Of a stretch of 55,654 nt of DNA, positions 42,041 to 51,481 are shown one piece after another. Origin of the DNA: Verrucomicrobiota bacterium (GTDB lineage: Bacteria > Verrucomicrobiota > Verrucomicrobiia > Chthoniobacterales > Chthoniobacteraceae). The position numbers and the translations under genes were made by a program. The stretch is from positions 1-55,654 of the forward strand of contig VFJQ01000108.1 in NCBI GenBank assembly GCA_009885995.1, in the 5' to 3' direction. How positions within the stretch are numbered: position 1 is the stretch's first letter; every line of letters begins with the position of its first letter. A model generated the notes under the pieces. The model did no database searches. It worked only from the letters and a program-made list of their open reading frames with translations, and was not told where the DNA came from.

Positions 42041-43315
42041 ATGAGCCGCGCGAAGCGCGTCCTGCTCCAGCTCTACCGACTCGCGGTGCTCGTTGCGATC
42101 GCGTGGATCATTCGCGCGCACGCGGTGCATCTGCGCGTGAGCGGGCTCACGCCGCTCTGGGTCGAGGAAGTGCGCGCGGTGCTGCCGGACGCGGCGGAAC
42201 TCCGCGACGACCCGAGCGAGCGCGCGGGCGTTTTCATCCACGACGCGAAAGGCACGCAGATCGGCTACGCGGTGCGCACGGCACCGCTCTCGGATTCGAT
42301 CGTCGGCTATCGCGGCTCGACGGACTCGCTCGTCGTCCTCGATCCCGGCCTGCGCGTGCTCGGCGTGCGCGTTCGTTCGTCGCAAGACACGACCGATCAC
42401 GTTGGCGATGTGAAGGGAGATCCGTATTTTTTGAAGAAGACGTGGAAGGGAAAGGCGTGGGATGCGGTCGCGAGCAAGACGCCGGAGCAGGCCGGAATCG
42501 AAGGCGTTGCGGGCGCGACGATGACGAGCCTGGCCGTGGCGGAAGGCGTGCAGCGGCGCCTGCTCGAGTGGCGGGCGGAGGCGGAGGTCGCGCGACCGGT
42601 CCGCTGGCAGATCCACGACTACGGCATCGTCGCGATCACTCTCGCGGCGATCGCACTCGCCTTCACCGGCACGCACGGCCGGCCTTGGCTGCGGCGTGGG
42701 TTTCAGATTCTCGTCATCGCTTACGTCGGCTTCATCACCGGCGATCTGCTCGCGCAATCGCTCATCGTCGGCTGGGCGCAAAACGGCGCGCCGTGGCGCT
42801 CGGCCCCCGGCCTCGTGCTGCTGCTCGCGGCGTCGCTCGTGGTGCCGTGGACGACGGGCAAGGCGCTCTACTGCCAGCACCTCTGCCCGCACGGCGCGGC
42901 GCAGGAACTCCTGCACAAGATCGCCCCGCGCCGCTGGCGCCTGCACGTGCGCGCGGACCTCGATCGCGCGCTGCGCTGGCTCGCGCCGGGGTTGCTCGCG
43001 GTCGTGCTGGTGATCGCCTTTCTCCAACTTCCGATCGACCTCGCGCATCTCGAGCCCTTCGACGCCTACGTGTTGAGCGCGGCGGGCTGGGCCACGGCGA
43101 GCATTGCGGTCGCGGGTTTGATCGCGTCGCTCTTCGTCCCGATGGCCTACTGCCACTACGGCTGCCCGACCGGTGCGCTGCTCAATTTCATCCGCGCTCA
43201 TGGCCGCAGCGATGGCTTTCGCCGGCGCGATGCTGTGGCCGCGCTGCTCGTCGCGCTCGCGTGGCTGCTCGCGCGTTATCATTTGCCCATCCACGCGTGG
43301 ATGGTGTCGGCTTAA
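42041..43315 (+). CDS. NosR/PceC-like FMN-binding membrane flavoprotein with two CxxxCP motifs
   Basis: From ATG 42041 the protein has 424 residues. One N-terminal transmembrane helix (9-27) is followed by a periplasmic FMN-binding domain (about 60-180) with the flavinylation motif AGATMT (157-162). Five or six helices follow, with two membrane-edge motifs YCQHLCPHG (about 277-285) and YCHYGCPTG (about 369-377). This is the layout of NosR, NapH-like proteins and PceC, which pass electrons across the membrane. The C-terminal double [4Fe-4S] ferredoxin of NosR is absent, as in PceC. No reductive dehalogenase, nos gene or flavin transferase ApbE lies in the window. GTG 42026 is an alternative start inside the repeat. 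Confidence 0.82.
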   Translation: MSRAKRVLLQLYRLAVLVAIAWIIRAHAVHLRVSGLTPLWVEEVRAVLPDAAELRDDPSERAGVFIHDAKGTQIGYAVRTAPLSDSIVGYRGSTDSLVVLDPGLRVLGVRVRSSQDTTDHVGDVKGDPYFLKKTWKGKAWDAVASKTPEQAGIEGVAGATMTSLAVAEGVQRRLLEWRAEAEVARPVRWQIHDYGIVAITLAAIALAFTGTHGRPWLRRGFQILVIAYVGFITGDLLAQSLIVGWAQNGAPWRSAPGLVLLLAASLVVPWTTGKALYCQHLCPHGAAQELLHKIAPRRWRLHVRADLDRALRWLAPGLLAVVLVIAFLQLPIDLAHLEPFDAYVLSAAGWATASIAVAGLIASLFVPMAYCHYGCPTGALLNFIRAHGRSDGFRRRDAVAALLVALAWLLARYHLPIHAWMVSA

Positions 43316-43321
43316 ATCTCC

Positions 43322-44068
43322 ATGCGCTCACTCATCCTCGCACTCCTCCTTCCCGCCGCGGCCTTCGCCCTGTCCGACGCCGAACTCGACCGCATCGGCC
43401 TCCGCGTGTGGCAGAACGAATGCGGCGGCACGCGCGAAGGGCTCACTTCGTGGAACGCGGGCGAGAACTTCGCCTCGCTCGGCATCGGGCATTTCATCTG
43501 GTATCCGAAAGGCGTTGACGGGCCGTTCGAGGAGAGCTTCCCGAAGCTCGTGCGATTCCTCGGCGCGAACGGCGTGAAGACGCCCACGTGGCTCGATGGC
43601 GATTGCCCGTGGCCGACGCGCGCCGCTTTCCAAGCCGATGCGCAGAACACGCGGATGAAGGAACTGCGCGAGCTGCTCGCGAGCACGATCCGCTTGCAGA
43701 GCCGGTTCCTCGCCGAGCGGATGCGCGCGGCGTTGCCGAAGATGCTCGCCGAGGCGCCGTCGAGCGAGCGGGAGAAGGTGCGCGCGAATTTCAACCGCCT
43801 CGCCGAGACCGGCGCGGGCACGTATGCGTTGATCGACTATGTGAACTTCAAGGGCGAGGGGACCAATCCGAAGGAGCGCTACCACGGGGAAGGATGGGGC
43901 TTGCTGCAAGTGCTCGCGGCGATGCCCTCGGACGGAAGCGCGTCGGCGGAGTTCTCCCGTGCCGCCGCCGCGGTGCTCGAGCGCCGCGTGAAGAATTCGC
44001 CGCCCGAGCGTGGCGAGGCGCGTTGGCTGCCGGGCTGGAAGAGCCGCGTGCGCGGTTACGCGGAGTAG
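43322..44068 (+). CDS. Secreted lysozyme-like protein of unknown function
   Basis: A 248-residue protein with a signal peptide (1-16, AFA). The conserved-looking core is IGLRVWQNECGGTREGLTSW and SLGIGHFIWYPKGVDG. A Glu (E33) followed by GIGH (54-57) after a polar loop recalls the T4/GH24 lysozyme active-site arrangement (Glu ... GIGH), and GEGWGLLQVL plus a C-terminal RR-x-E-x-R-W-x-P-GW are also lysozyme-like. I infer a muramidase fold, but this is not an established family function. The start at 43322 is 6 bp after the NosR-like gene's stop, so the two are probably co-transcribed. Confidence 0.7.
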   Translation: MRSLILALLLPAAAFALSDAELDRIGLRVWQNECGGTREGLTSWNAGENFASLGIGHFIWYPKGVDGPFEESFPKLVRFLGANGVKTPTWLDGDCPWPTRAAFQADAQNTRMKELRELLASTIRLQSRFLAERMRAALPKMLAEAPSSEREKVRANFNRLAETGAGTYALIDYVNFKGEGTNPKERYHGEGWGLLQVLAAMPSDGSASAEFSRAAAAVLERRVKNSPPERGEARWLPGWKSRVRGYAE

Positions 44069-44071
44069 CTG

Positions 44072-44148
44072 GTAGGGGCGGCTGTCCTCAGCCGTCCGTC
44101 CGTTTTGCGATCGAAGCTGTGCGGCTCGCTGGGGACAGCGAGCCCTAC
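44072..44148. repeat. GTAGGG hairpin repeat, copy 2, with inverted end
   Basis: The left part GTAGGGGCGGCTGTCCTCAG plus CCGTCC forms a hairpin as in copies 1 and 3. The right part GGGGACAGCGAGCCCTAC is an imperfect inverted copy, so the whole is a small MITE-like unit. It starts three bases after the TAG stop of the preceding gene and ends 47 bp before terC. Confidence 0.7.
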
Positions 44149-44195
44149 CTTTCCGCTGGACGCGCGCGCTTCGCTGCGAATCCTGCGCGCCCACT

Positions 44196-44936
44196 ATGGA
44201 CTGGCTCACCGAACCGCAAATCTGGATCAGCCTCATCACGCTGACCGTGCTCGAGATCGTTCTCGGCATCGACAACATCATCTTCATCTCGATCCTCGCC
44301 GGGAAGCTCCCGCCCGAGCAGCAGAAGAAGGCGCGCACGATCGGCCTCATGCTGGCGCTGGTCACCCGCGTGCTGCTGCTGCTGACGATCTCCTGGCTCG
44401 CTTCGCTCACGTCGCCGATCCATCCGAAATTCGTATTCGACGGCCACGCCTTTTCATGGCGCGACATCGTGCTGCTCAGCGGCGGCTTGTTTCTGCTCTG
44501 GAAGAGCGTCCACGAAATCCACGGCAACCTCGAAGGTGACGAGCACGAGAAATCCACGAGGGTCGCCGCGACGCTCGGCGCGGTGATCGCGCAGATCGTG
44601 GTGATCGACATCGTCTTCTCGCTCGACTCGGTGATCACCGCTGTCGGCATGACCAATAATGTGCCGGTCATGATCGCTGCGGTCATCCTCGCCATGCTGG
44701 TGATGCTCATGGCCGCCGGTGCGATTGGCGACTTCGTCAATCGTCACCCGACGATCAAAATGCTCGCGCTCTCCTTCCTCATCCTCGTCGGCGTGGTGCT
44801 GATCGCCGATGGCTTCGGCAAGCACGTCGAGAAGGGCTACATCTACTTTGCCATGGCCTTCAGCTTCGGTGTCGAGATGCTGAACCTGCGCGCGAAAGGG
44901 AAGGCGAAGCCCGTCGAACTGCGCTCGCAATACTGA
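44196..44936 (+). CDS. TerC-family integral membrane protein
   Basis: The 246-residue protein has about seven transmembrane helices and the diagnostic acidic motifs of the family: EIVLGIDNIIFISILAGKLP in helix 1-2, a D-rich loop (LEGDEHEK) and VVIDIVFSLDSVITAVGM. TerC relatives export Mn(2+) or load metals onto secreted enzymes; tellurite resistance is only one phenotype. No ter operon genes or yybP-ykoY riboswitch is seen upstream, where a palindromic repeat lies instead. Identity is firm, substrate is inferred. Confidence 0.93.
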   Translation: MDWLTEPQIWISLITLTVLEIVLGIDNIIFISILAGKLPPEQQKKARTIGLMLALVTRVLLLLTISWLASLTSPIHPKFVFDGHAFSWRDIVLLSGGLFLLWKSVHEIHGNLEGDEHEKSTRVAATLGAVIAQIVVIDIVFSLDSVITAVGMTNNVPVMIAAVILAMLVMLMAAGAIGDFVNRHPTIKMLALSFLILVGVVLIADGFGKHVEKGYIYFAMAFSFGVEMLNLRAKGKAKPVELRSQY

Positions 44937-44960
44937 TCGTTTTACGACGCCACTCCGCCC

Positions 44961-44988
44961 TTGCAGGGCAGGGGAATCCCCCTAGACT
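44961..44988 (+). promoter_or_regulatory. Candidate hppA promoter
   Basis: TTGCAG (44961-44966), a 16-bp spacer and TAGACT (44983-44988), giving a leader of about 27 bp before the hppA ATG. It resembles the secG promoter in sequence and distance. Confidence 0.4.
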
Positions 44989-45021
44989 CCGCGCCCTTTT
45001 GCGCCCCTAACGCCCCATTTT

Positions 45022-47130
45022 ATGCCCATCCTCGCGAGTTCATTGATCAGCCTCGGCATCCCGCTAGCCATCGCCTGCTCCATCGTCGGGCTCGGCTGCG
45101 CGCTGCTCCTGATCAAGTCGATCCTCAACTCGCCTTCGGGCAATGAACGCATGCGCCAGATCGCCGGTGCGGTGCAGGAAGGCGCGAAGGCTTACCTCGG
45201 GCGGCAGGTCCGCACGGTCGCCCTCATCGCCGTCGCGCTCACGGTGCTGCTGGTCATCTTCAAGGACGCGTGGACTGCTGGCGGTTTCGTCCTCGGCGCG
45301 GTGTGCTCGCTCGCCGCGGGCTTCATCGGGATGCGCGTCGCCGTGGTGGCGAACGTGCGCACAGCTCAAGGTGCGACGGAGAGTCGGCAGAAGGCGCTGC
45401 GGGCGGCGTTCAATGGCGGCGCCGTCACCGGCTTGCTCGTCGTCGGGCTGGCGCTGCTTTCGGTCAGCGTCTTCTGGCTGCTGATGCAGAAGCTCAATCC
45501 CGACAAAGCGCTCTCCAGCCTCGTCGGCGTCGCGCTCGGCGCGTCGCTCATCTCGGTATTTGCGCGGCTTGGGGGCGGCATTTATACGAAAGCCGCTGAC
45601 GTGGGTGCGGACCTCGTCGGGAAGGTCGAGCAGTCGCTCGAAGAAGACGATCCGCGCAATCCCGCCACGATCGCCGACAACGTGGGCGACAACGTCGGCG
45701 ACTGCGCCGGCATGGCCGCGGACGTATTTGAAACCTACGCCGTCTCGCTGATCGGCGCGGTGCTCGTCGGCGCGCTCACGGCTGCGGCTGTGCCTGCGGC
45801 GGTCATCTTCCCGTTCGTGCTCGGCGGTGTTGCGATCATCGCGAGCATCATCGGCATCCTCTACGTGAACGTGACGAAGGCAGCCCCCGCGAGCGCGCTC
45901 ATCAACGGCGTCATCATCGCTTGCGTGCTCACCGCGGCCGCCGCGTATCCCATCGTGCAGCAGATGTTCCCCGGCGGGCTCCACGTGATGAATGTGCTCG
46001 GCGCCGGAGAGGCCACCTACTCGGCCAACGGCATCTACTTCGCTGCTGTCATCGGCTTGCTCATGACCGGCGCCGCCGTCGCGATCACGAACTACTATAC
46101 CTCCACCGCCTACAGCCCCGTGCGCAAGATCGCCGAGGCCAGCAAGACCGGCCACGCGACAAACATCATCGCCGGCCTCGCGGTCGGGCAGCACGCCACC
46201 GCCCTGCCGGTCATCTGCATCGGCGCGAGCATCTGGCTGAGCCACTCCTTTGCCGGGCTCTACGGCATCGCCGTCGCCGTCATGGCGATGCTCGCGCAAG
46301 CCGGCATCATCATCTCGCTCGATGCCTTCGGTCCGATCACTGACAACGCCGGCGGCATCGCGACCATGAGCGAGATGCCGAAGGAAGTGCGCAACATCAC
46401 CGACGAACTCGATGCCGTCGGCAACACGATGAAAGCCGTCACGAAAGGCTATGCCATCGCCAGCGCCGGGCTCGCTGCGATTGTGCTCTTCGGCAGCTAC
46501 TTCGTGGACTTGAAGCACCACCTCGAGCACGTCCGCCACATGACCGGTCCCGCACTCGACGCCGCCCTCGATTTCTCTCTCAAGGACCCGAACATCATCA
46601 TCGGCCTCTTCCTCGGCGGCCTGCTGCCCTATCTCTTCAGCGCGTTTTCGATGAATGCCGTCGGTCGCGCCGCGGGCGCCGTCGTCGTCGAAGTCCGCCG
46701 CCAGATCGCCGCCAAGCCCGGCATCCTCACGGGCGACGACATCCCCGAATACGGCACGTGCGTCGATATCGTCACCAAGGCCGCACTTCGCGAAATGATC
46801 GTCCCCGCGCTCCTGCCGCTCGTCGCCGTCATCGGTGTCGCTAGCCTCGGTCTCGTGGGCGCGAAGATCCTCGGCGGTGTGCTCGTCGGCACCATCGTCA
46901 CCGGCCTCTTCATGGGCATTTCGATGACGAGTTCCGGCGGCGCGTGGGACAACGCGAAGAAATACATCGAGGAAGGCAACCACGGCGGCAAAGGCAGCGA
47001 TACGCACAAGGCCAGTGTCACCGGCGACACCGTCGGCGATCCCTACAAGGACACCGCCGGCCCCGCGATTAATCCGATGATCAAGGTGGTCAACATCCTG
47101 GCCATCCTCGTCATCCCGATCTTTTTCTAA
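45022..47130 (+). CDS. hppA: K(+)-insensitive membrane pyrophosphatase (H(+)-pumping)
   Basis: The 702-residue protein has about 16 membrane helices and the substrate motifs [20 protein letters not shown] and [20 protein letters not shown]. The subtype can be read directly: in [10 protein letters not shown] the key position is Lys 471 with Thr 474, as in K(+)-independent enzymes, where the K(+)-dependent ones have Ala and Gly. It hydrolyses pyrophosphate and pumps protons outward, saving energy from biosynthetic PPi. ATG 45022 gives the canonical N-terminus. The glycogen-synthase-type gene starts 21 bp later and uses ADP- or UDP-glucose, whose synthesis releases PPi, so co-expression is sensible. 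Confidence 0.96.
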   Translation: MPILASSLISLGIPLAIACSIVGLGCALLLIKSILNSPSGNERMRQIAGAVQEGAKAYLGRQVRTVALIAVALTVLLVIFKDAWTAGGFVLGAVCSLAAGFIGMRVAVVANVRTAQGATESRQKALRAAFNGGAVTGLLVVGLALLSVSVFWLLMQKLNPDKALSSLVGVALGASLISVFARLGGGIYTKAADVGADLVGKVEQSLEEDDPRNPATIADNVGDNVGDCAGMAADVFETYAVSLIGAVLVGALTAAAVPAAVIFPFVLGGVAIIASIIGILYVNVTKAAPASALINGVIIACVLTAAAAYPIVQQMFPGGLHVMNVLGAGEATYSANGIYFAAVIGLLMTGAAVAITNYYTSTAYSPVRKIAEASKTGHATNIIAGLAVGQHATALPVICIGASIWLSHSFAGLYGIAVAVMAMLAQAGIIISLDAFGPITDNAGGIATMSEMPKEVRNITDELDAVGNTMKAVTKGYAIASAGLAAIVLFGSYFVDLKHHLEHVRHMTGPALDAALDFSLKDPNIIIGLFLGGLLPYLFSAFSMNAVGRAAGAVVVEVRRQIAAKPGILTGDDIPEYGTCVDIVTKAALREMIVPALLPLVAVIGVASLGLVGAKILGGVLVGTIVTGLFMGISMTSSGGAWDNAKKYIEEGNHGGKGSDTHKASVTGDTVGDPYKDTAGPAINPMIKVVNILAILVIPIFF

Positions 47131-47151
47131 CCGCCGCCCGGCAGCCCCGCC

Positions 47152-48378
47152 GTGAAAGCTCTCTTCCTCACCAACGAGTATCCCCCGACGATCTACGGCG
47201 GCGCCGGGGTCCATGTGGACTACCTCTCTCGCGAACTCGCGAAGCTCATGGACGTGGAAGTCCGCTGCTACAGCGATCAGCGCCGCGAGCCGCGGCTCGA
47301 CCTCGCGAACTTGAAAGCCACCGGCTTCGGCATCGACCCGAGCGAGTGGCGCGCGCCGAAGCCGCTGCACTCGATTTTCTCCGCCCTCCAGCGCGGAGTG
47401 GACTGGAACGCCGCCGGCATCGACGCCGACCTCGTCCACTTGCACACGTGGTATACGCACTTCGCCGGCATCGCGGCCAAGCTCTGCTACGGCATCCCGA
47501 TGGTGCTCACCACGCACAGCCTCGAGCCGCTGCGCCCGTGGAAGCGCGAGCAGATCGCCGGCGGTTACGACTTCAGCATGTGGATCGAGCGCACCGCGAT
47601 CGAGATGGCCGACGCCGTCATCGCTGTGTCGAAGGAAGCGCGCGACGACATCCACCGCTTCTTCGATGTGCCGTCGGAGAAGGTCCACGTCATCTACAAC
47701 GGCATCGACCTCGACGAATACCACCCCGTCGGCGGCACCGCGGCGCTGGAGAAATACGGCGTCGATCCGCGCACACCTTACGTGCTCTTCGTCGGGCGCA
47801 TCACACGGCAGAAGGGGATCGTCCACCTCGTCCGCGCGATTCAGCATCTCGATCCCGGTATCCAGGTCGTCCTCTGCGCCGGCGCGCCCGACACGCCCGA
47901 GATCGGTGCTGAGATGGCCGCCGCCGTCGCTGAAGCGCAGGCGAAGCACGGCAGTGTCGTCTGGATCGATAAGATGATCAGCGTCCCCGAGAAGATCGAA
48001 CTCTACACGCACGCCGCCGTCTTCTGCTGCCCGTCGATCTACGAACCCTTCGGCATCATCAACCTCGAAGCCATGGCCTGCGAGACCGCCGTCGTCGCCA
48101 GCGCAGTCGGCGGGATCAAGGAAGTGGTCGTCCACGAGGAGACCGGCTACCTCGTCCCGCTCGCGCAGATGAGCGAGAGCCCCTTTGAGGCCACGCACCC
48201 GCACGAATACTCCCACGACCTGGCGCGACGGATCAACCAGCTCATGGCCGACCCCGCGCTGCGCACGCGCATGGGCAAAGCCGGCCGCATACGCGCCGAG
48301 CAGATCTTTTCCTGGCGCTCGATCGCGCAGCAGACGCACGCGCTCTACGAGAGCCTCGTCGGCGCAAACCGAGCGTAG
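47152..48378 (+). CDS. glgA: Glycogen synthase / glycosyltransferase family 4
   Basis: The GTG at 47152 starts a 408-residue GT-B enzyme: MKALFLTNEYPPTIYGGAGV with the nucleotide-sugar glycine loop, HLHTWYTHFAGIAAK, the acceptor side THSLEPLRPWK, the C-lobe start YVLFVGRITRQKGIVHLVRA and the E-x7-E donor motif in PSIYEPFGIINLEAMACETA. The HTWYTH and SLEPLRPWKREQ blocks match the actinobacterial-type GlgA/GlgM group, which uses ADP-glucose to make glycogen or maltose-1-phosphate. The exact product cannot be told from sequence. Co-directional and 21 bp from hppA. Confidence 0.9.
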   Translation: MKALFLTNEYPPTIYGGAGVHVDYLSRELAKLMDVEVRCYSDQRREPRLDLANLKATGFGIDPSEWRAPKPLHSIFSALQRGVDWNAAGIDADLVHLHTWYTHFAGIAAKLCYGIPMVLTTHSLEPLRPWKREQIAGGYDFSMWIERTAIEMADAVIAVSKEARDDIHRFFDVPSEKVHVIYNGIDLDEYHPVGGTAALEKYGVDPRTPYVLFVGRITRQKGIVHLVRAIQHLDPGIQVVLCAGAPDTPEIGAEMAAAVAEAQAKHGSVVWIDKMISVPEKIELYTHAAVFCCPSIYEPFGIINLEAMACETAVVASAVGGIKEVVVHEETGYLVPLAQMSESPFEATHPHEYSHDLARRINQLMADPALRTRMGKAGRIRAEQIFSWRSIAQQTHALYESLVGANRA

Positions 48379-48385
48379 CGGCGCC

Positions 48386-49516
48386 TTATTTGCCGAGCGC
48401 CTTGCGCAGCACCGGCTCGAAGACATCGGACTGGCGCACGAAGCCGAGATCGTTCGGATGCGAGCCGTCGGTCGCGCCATCGGCATCGTCGCCGAGCAAG
48501 CGGTCGCCACCGATGTAGTGGAGATTCTCGTCGCCCTCCTGCTTCAACTCGGCGTAGCTCTTCGCGAGCGCGGCGTGGTTGTCGGCGTGGTGCTTGGCGC
48601 GTGCGGGGAGGATCCACGAGTTCGTGTTGCGCCGGTCTTCCACGAGGATGATCGGCGTGTCGGGATGCGCGGCGCGGAGCTGCTGCACGAGCGGGCCGCA
48701 CTTCGCGCGCACCTCGGCGGCGTTCATGTTCGGCAGGCAGTCGATGACGAATGCGGCGGCGTCGAGCTTCGTGAGGAATTCGCCGACCGCGGCGTCCATC
48801 TTGCCGTTGCCGGAGAAGCCGAGGTTGAGCACCGGCCGATCGAGCCGGCGGCCGAGGATCGCGGTGTGGACCATGCCGGGCCGCGACGCGCACGCGCCGT
48901 GGGTGATCGAGGTGCCGTAGAAAACGATCGGCTTCTCGCGCGGCGCGAGGCCCTCGAACTTCGCGCCCGCCGGCACGCCGATCTCGAGTTTCTCGGGACC
49001 ATTGAAGAGCGGGAGATACGCGGCGAATTCGCGCAGGCCCGGCGCGAGATCGGTGCCGAGCGCTTGCTTCACATTCTGCGCGGTTGGCTTCGTCACATTC
49101 ACCCAGCGCCACTTGCCGCTGCGGTCGCGCGCGTAGAGATCGACGCCGCTCACGCCCGTGGCCGGCATGTGCGGCATCGCGACTTGTGCGTCCGGCTTGC
49201 GCAGCGCGTAGTGCGTCCAGATCGTCGTCGCGTCGGTCTTGAAGCGCACCATCATCCCCGCGCTGTCCTGGCTCAGTCCCCACACGGCGCCAGTCACTTT
49301 TCCCTGCGCCTCGTCGGGCAGTCGCTGGAACCACCGCGCGCGCGCCGCATCATTCCATCCGCGGCCTTCCACGCCCCAGCTTGTCACATCGTGCCACTCG
49401 AGCTTGGGCTCGGGCGGCGTCTTCGGTGCCGGTGTGGGAGAAGTCTGCGCGTGCAGCGCGGTGGCGAGCGTCCAGACGATGGGAAGGAGTGCGCGGAGGT
49501 TCATGCGGAGCGCCAT
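48386..49516 (-). CDS. Secreted SGNH/GDSL-type hydrolase
   Basis: About 372 residues from ATG 49504 (376 from 49516), with a signal peptide (ALHAQ). Residues 25-180 are a beta-sandwich N-terminal domain; the SGNH domain follows with block I as VFYGTSITHGACASRPG (Ser nucleophile), block II-III LGFSGNGKMD (Gly and Asn) and block V DGSHPNDLGF (Asp and His). This two-domain form is widespread in Verrucomicrobiota and Bacteroidota and probably removes acyl groups from polysaccharides. It is 34 bp downstream of the VF530 gene on the same strand, so it may be the third gene of the ARC operon, although it is a secreted enzyme. Confidence 0.85.
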   Translation of the reverse strand: MALRMNLRALLPIVWTLATALHAQTSPTPAPKTPPEPKLEWHDVTSWGVEGRGWNDAARARWFQRLPDEAQGKVTGAVWGLSQDSAGMMVRFKTDATTIWTHYALRKPDAQVAMPHMPATGVSGVDLYARDRSGKWRWVNVTKPTAQNVKQALGTDLAPGLREFAAYLPLFNGPEKLEIGVPAGAKFEGLAPREKPIVFYGTSITHGACASRPGMVHTAILGRRLDRPVLNLGFSGNGKMDAAVGEFLTKLDAAAFVIDCLPNMNAAEVRAKCGPLVQQLRAAHPDTPIILVEDRRNTNSWILPARAKHHADNHAALAKSYAELKQEGDENLHYIGGDRLLGDDADGATDGSHPNDLGFVRQSDVFEPVLRKALGK

Positions 49517-49550
49517 GCTGAGGAACCGCGCCGTTCGTGCAAGCGTGGAG

Positions 49551-49787
49551 TCAGGCGTTGCCGGAGTGCTTAAACCACAAATACAGGTGCTCGACTTTCT
49601 TCCGCGCCCACGGGGTTTTGCGCAGGAACTTGAGGCTCGATTTGATGCTCGGGTCGAACATGAAGCAGCGGACTTGGACCATGCGTCCGAGTTCGTCCCA
49701 GCCGAAGTGATCGACGACTTCCGTGAGGATCGTTTCCAGCGTGATGCCGTGGAGCGGGTCGTTCGGGTGGGGGCGCTCCATCGTCAA
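49551..49787 (-). CDS. VF530-family DNA-binding protein
   Basis: A 78-residue protein (76 if ATG 49781 is used) that matches the VF530 family from end to end: [38 protein letters not shown] and [20 protein letters not shown]. The solved member has a double-stranded-DNA-binding fold, and the biological role is unknown. TTG 49787 overlaps the stop of the ARC gene as TTGA, and ATG 49781 follows 2 bp after that stop, so either start gives tight translational coupling. Confidence 0.9.
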   Translation of the reverse strand: MTMERPHPNDPLHGITLETILTEVVDHFGWDELGRMVQVRCFMFDPSIKSSLKFLRKTPWARKKVEHLYLWFKHSGNA

Positions 49788-51466
49788 ATGACTCCCGTGC
49801 TGACAGCGCGTTCGCGGGTCGATTCGCCGGGGTGGATCGGGGCGACTTTCACGACGTTCTCGGCGTCGTAGTCGATGAGGTGCAGCCAGTCTTCGGTGAT
49901 GTCGCTCGGCGGGAAGATGTCGTTATTGGCGTATTCGTCGTCGAAGGCGAGGCGCAAGTCGCCGTCGTTGATTCCCTCGGTGGCATCGGTGCCGATGGCC
50001 GCGATGGCGCGCTTGATCGCGGTGCCTTTCGCGCGCTCGACGATCGATGCGAGGATCGCGCCGCTGATGAGGTCGCCACGGTAGAGCGTCTCCTTTTTCC
50101 CGCTGCGCAGCGTGATGGCGAGGAAGCGGTTCTCGTCCCGCTTCGCGAAGATCGTGTCGATGATGCCGTCGGCGAGCTTGTCCACAGCGGCCTGCGCGCT
50201 GCCCGCTTCGCTGATGAGCGCGGGATCGTAGGGGAGGTCGGCGGTGAGGTAGATCTTGATGATCTCGCGAGCGCCCGGCTTGTCGGGGCGGGTGACCTTG
50301 ATCTTCCGGTCGATGCGGCCCGGCCGGAGGATGGCGGGATCGATGAGGTCGGCGCGATTCGAAGCGAGGATGATCACGACATCGTGCAGCGATTCGATGC
50401 CGTCCATCTCGGCACAAAACATCGGCACGAGCGTGGAGAGGATGTTCGAGAAGCGCGTAGCGCGACGCGTGCCGAGGATGCTCTCGGCTTCATCGATGAA
50501 GAGGAAGGGCAGGTAGCCTTCGCGGCGTTTCTCGCGCGCGGTGGCGAAGATCTCGCGCACCATGCGCTCGCTCTCTCCGACCCACATGTTGAGGATCTCC
50601 GGCCCCTTGATGTGCATGAAATACTCGCGCATCTCCTCGCCGGTCTGCGCCTTGAGCTGCTGCGTGAGGTTGTAGGCGCACGCTTTGCCGATGAGCGTCT
50701 TGCCGCAGCCCGGCGGGCCGTAGAGGAGGAAGCCCTTCGGCGTCTGGTGAGCGAAACGCTTGAACAAATCCGGGTGCAGCAGCGGCAATTCGATCGCGTC
50801 GCGGATCGCGGCGAGCGCCTGCTGCTGGCCGCCGACTTTTTCCCACGGCAACTCCGGCACATCGTCGAGGAAGTATTCGTCGCGATGCGGGCGCGCGAGC
50901 GCTTCGATGGCGACGCGGTAACTCGGATCGGTGCGGATTTCGTCGCCGACCTTGAGCTTCTCTTTCAGCAGCAAGTCGCCGCGCTGGAGCACGAGCGATT
51001 GCTGGCCGTGCTCGGTGCCGACGCGCAGCCGATCGGGGCCGAGGATCTCGTTGATCTTCACGATCGGGCCGGACTTGTCGAAGCCGAGGTCGCCGACGAT
51101 GGCGTAGGCTTCATTTACGAGCACGCGCGTGCCGCGGCGCAGTCCGCGAAGCTCGACGCGCGGGTCCACGTTGCAGAGGTAATCTGAACCGCCCACGACG
51201 ATCAGCGCGGTCTCTGCGCTCTGCGCGGCGAGGAAGGTGCCGATGCGATTCGCGGGCGAGCTGAGTTTCTTCACGACCGCGTCGAGCTTCTCGATCGTCT
51301 GCCGCGCCTCGATCGTCATGTCCTCCATGTCCGCGACCTCGATGCGGAGATCGAGCAACTCGCCGCGCACCGGATCGCCTGGCGGGAGCGAGGCGATGAG
51401 ACGGTCGATCTTATCGACGAGCGAGAGGGGCTCGTCGCCTGAGTCGAGGTGAAGCGTGTCGTCCAT
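49784..51466 (-). CDS. arc: AAA ATPase ARC/Mpa, proteasome-associated type
   Basis: The 560-residue protein has an N-terminal coiled coil (about 15-75), tandem OB-fold-like domains (75-200: [37 protein letters not shown]) and one AAA module with Walker A GPPGCGKT (about 252-259), Walker B FLFIDEAE (about 320-327) and the Arg finger region [20 protein letters not shown]. This is the layout of ARC/Mpa hexamers that feed Pup- or UBact-tagged proteins to the bacterial 20S proteasome. The C-terminus ends STGVI and not in the proteasome-docking QYL of Mpa. No proteasome, Dop or PafA gene lies in the window. A good promoter precedes it, and the VF530 gene is coupled to its end. Confidence 0.9.
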   Translation of the reverse strand: MDDTLHLDSGDEPLSLVDKIDRLIASLPPGDPVRGELLDLRIEVADMEDMTIEARQTIEKLDAVVKKLSSPANRIGTFLAAQSAETALIVVGGSDYLCNVDPRVELRGLRRGTRVLVNEAYAIVGDLGFDKSGPIVKINEILGPDRLRVGTEHGQQSLVLQRGDLLLKEKLKVGDEIRTDPSYRVAIEALARPHRDEYFLDDVPELPWEKVGGQQQALAAIRDAIELPLLHPDLFKRFAHQTPKGFLLYGPPGCGKTLIGKACAYNLTQQLKAQTGEEMREYFMHIKGPEILNMWVGESERMVREIFATAREKRREGYLPFLFIDEAESILGTRRATRFSNILSTLVPMFCAEMDGIESLHDVVIILASNRADLIDPAILRPGRIDRKIKVTRPDKPGAREIIKIYLTADLPYDPALISEAGSAQAAVDKLADGIIDTIFAKRDENRFLAITLRSGKKETLYRGDLISGAILASIVERAKGTAIKRAIAAIGTDATEGINDGDLRLAFDDEYANNDIFPPSDITEDWLHLIDYDAENVVKVAPIHPGESTRERAVSTGVI

Positions 51467-51481
51467 CGGCGGGTTTAGCCG

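Noticed and set aside
39533..43294. 1253-codon minus-strand open frame
   Set aside because: It is antisense to the FAD oxidoreductase and NosR-like genes, is dominated by Arg, Ala, His and Glu and has no domain. It is a GC-rich shadow frame.
44072..44195. Riboswitch (yybP-ykoY type) upstream of terC
   Set aside because: The region is accounted for by the palindromic repeat, and no manganese-riboswitch core was recognised.
45064..48510. 1148-codon minus-strand open frame opposite hppA and glgA
   Set aside because: Shadow of two well-supported genes; composition is Asp/His/Arg/Val-rich without motifs.
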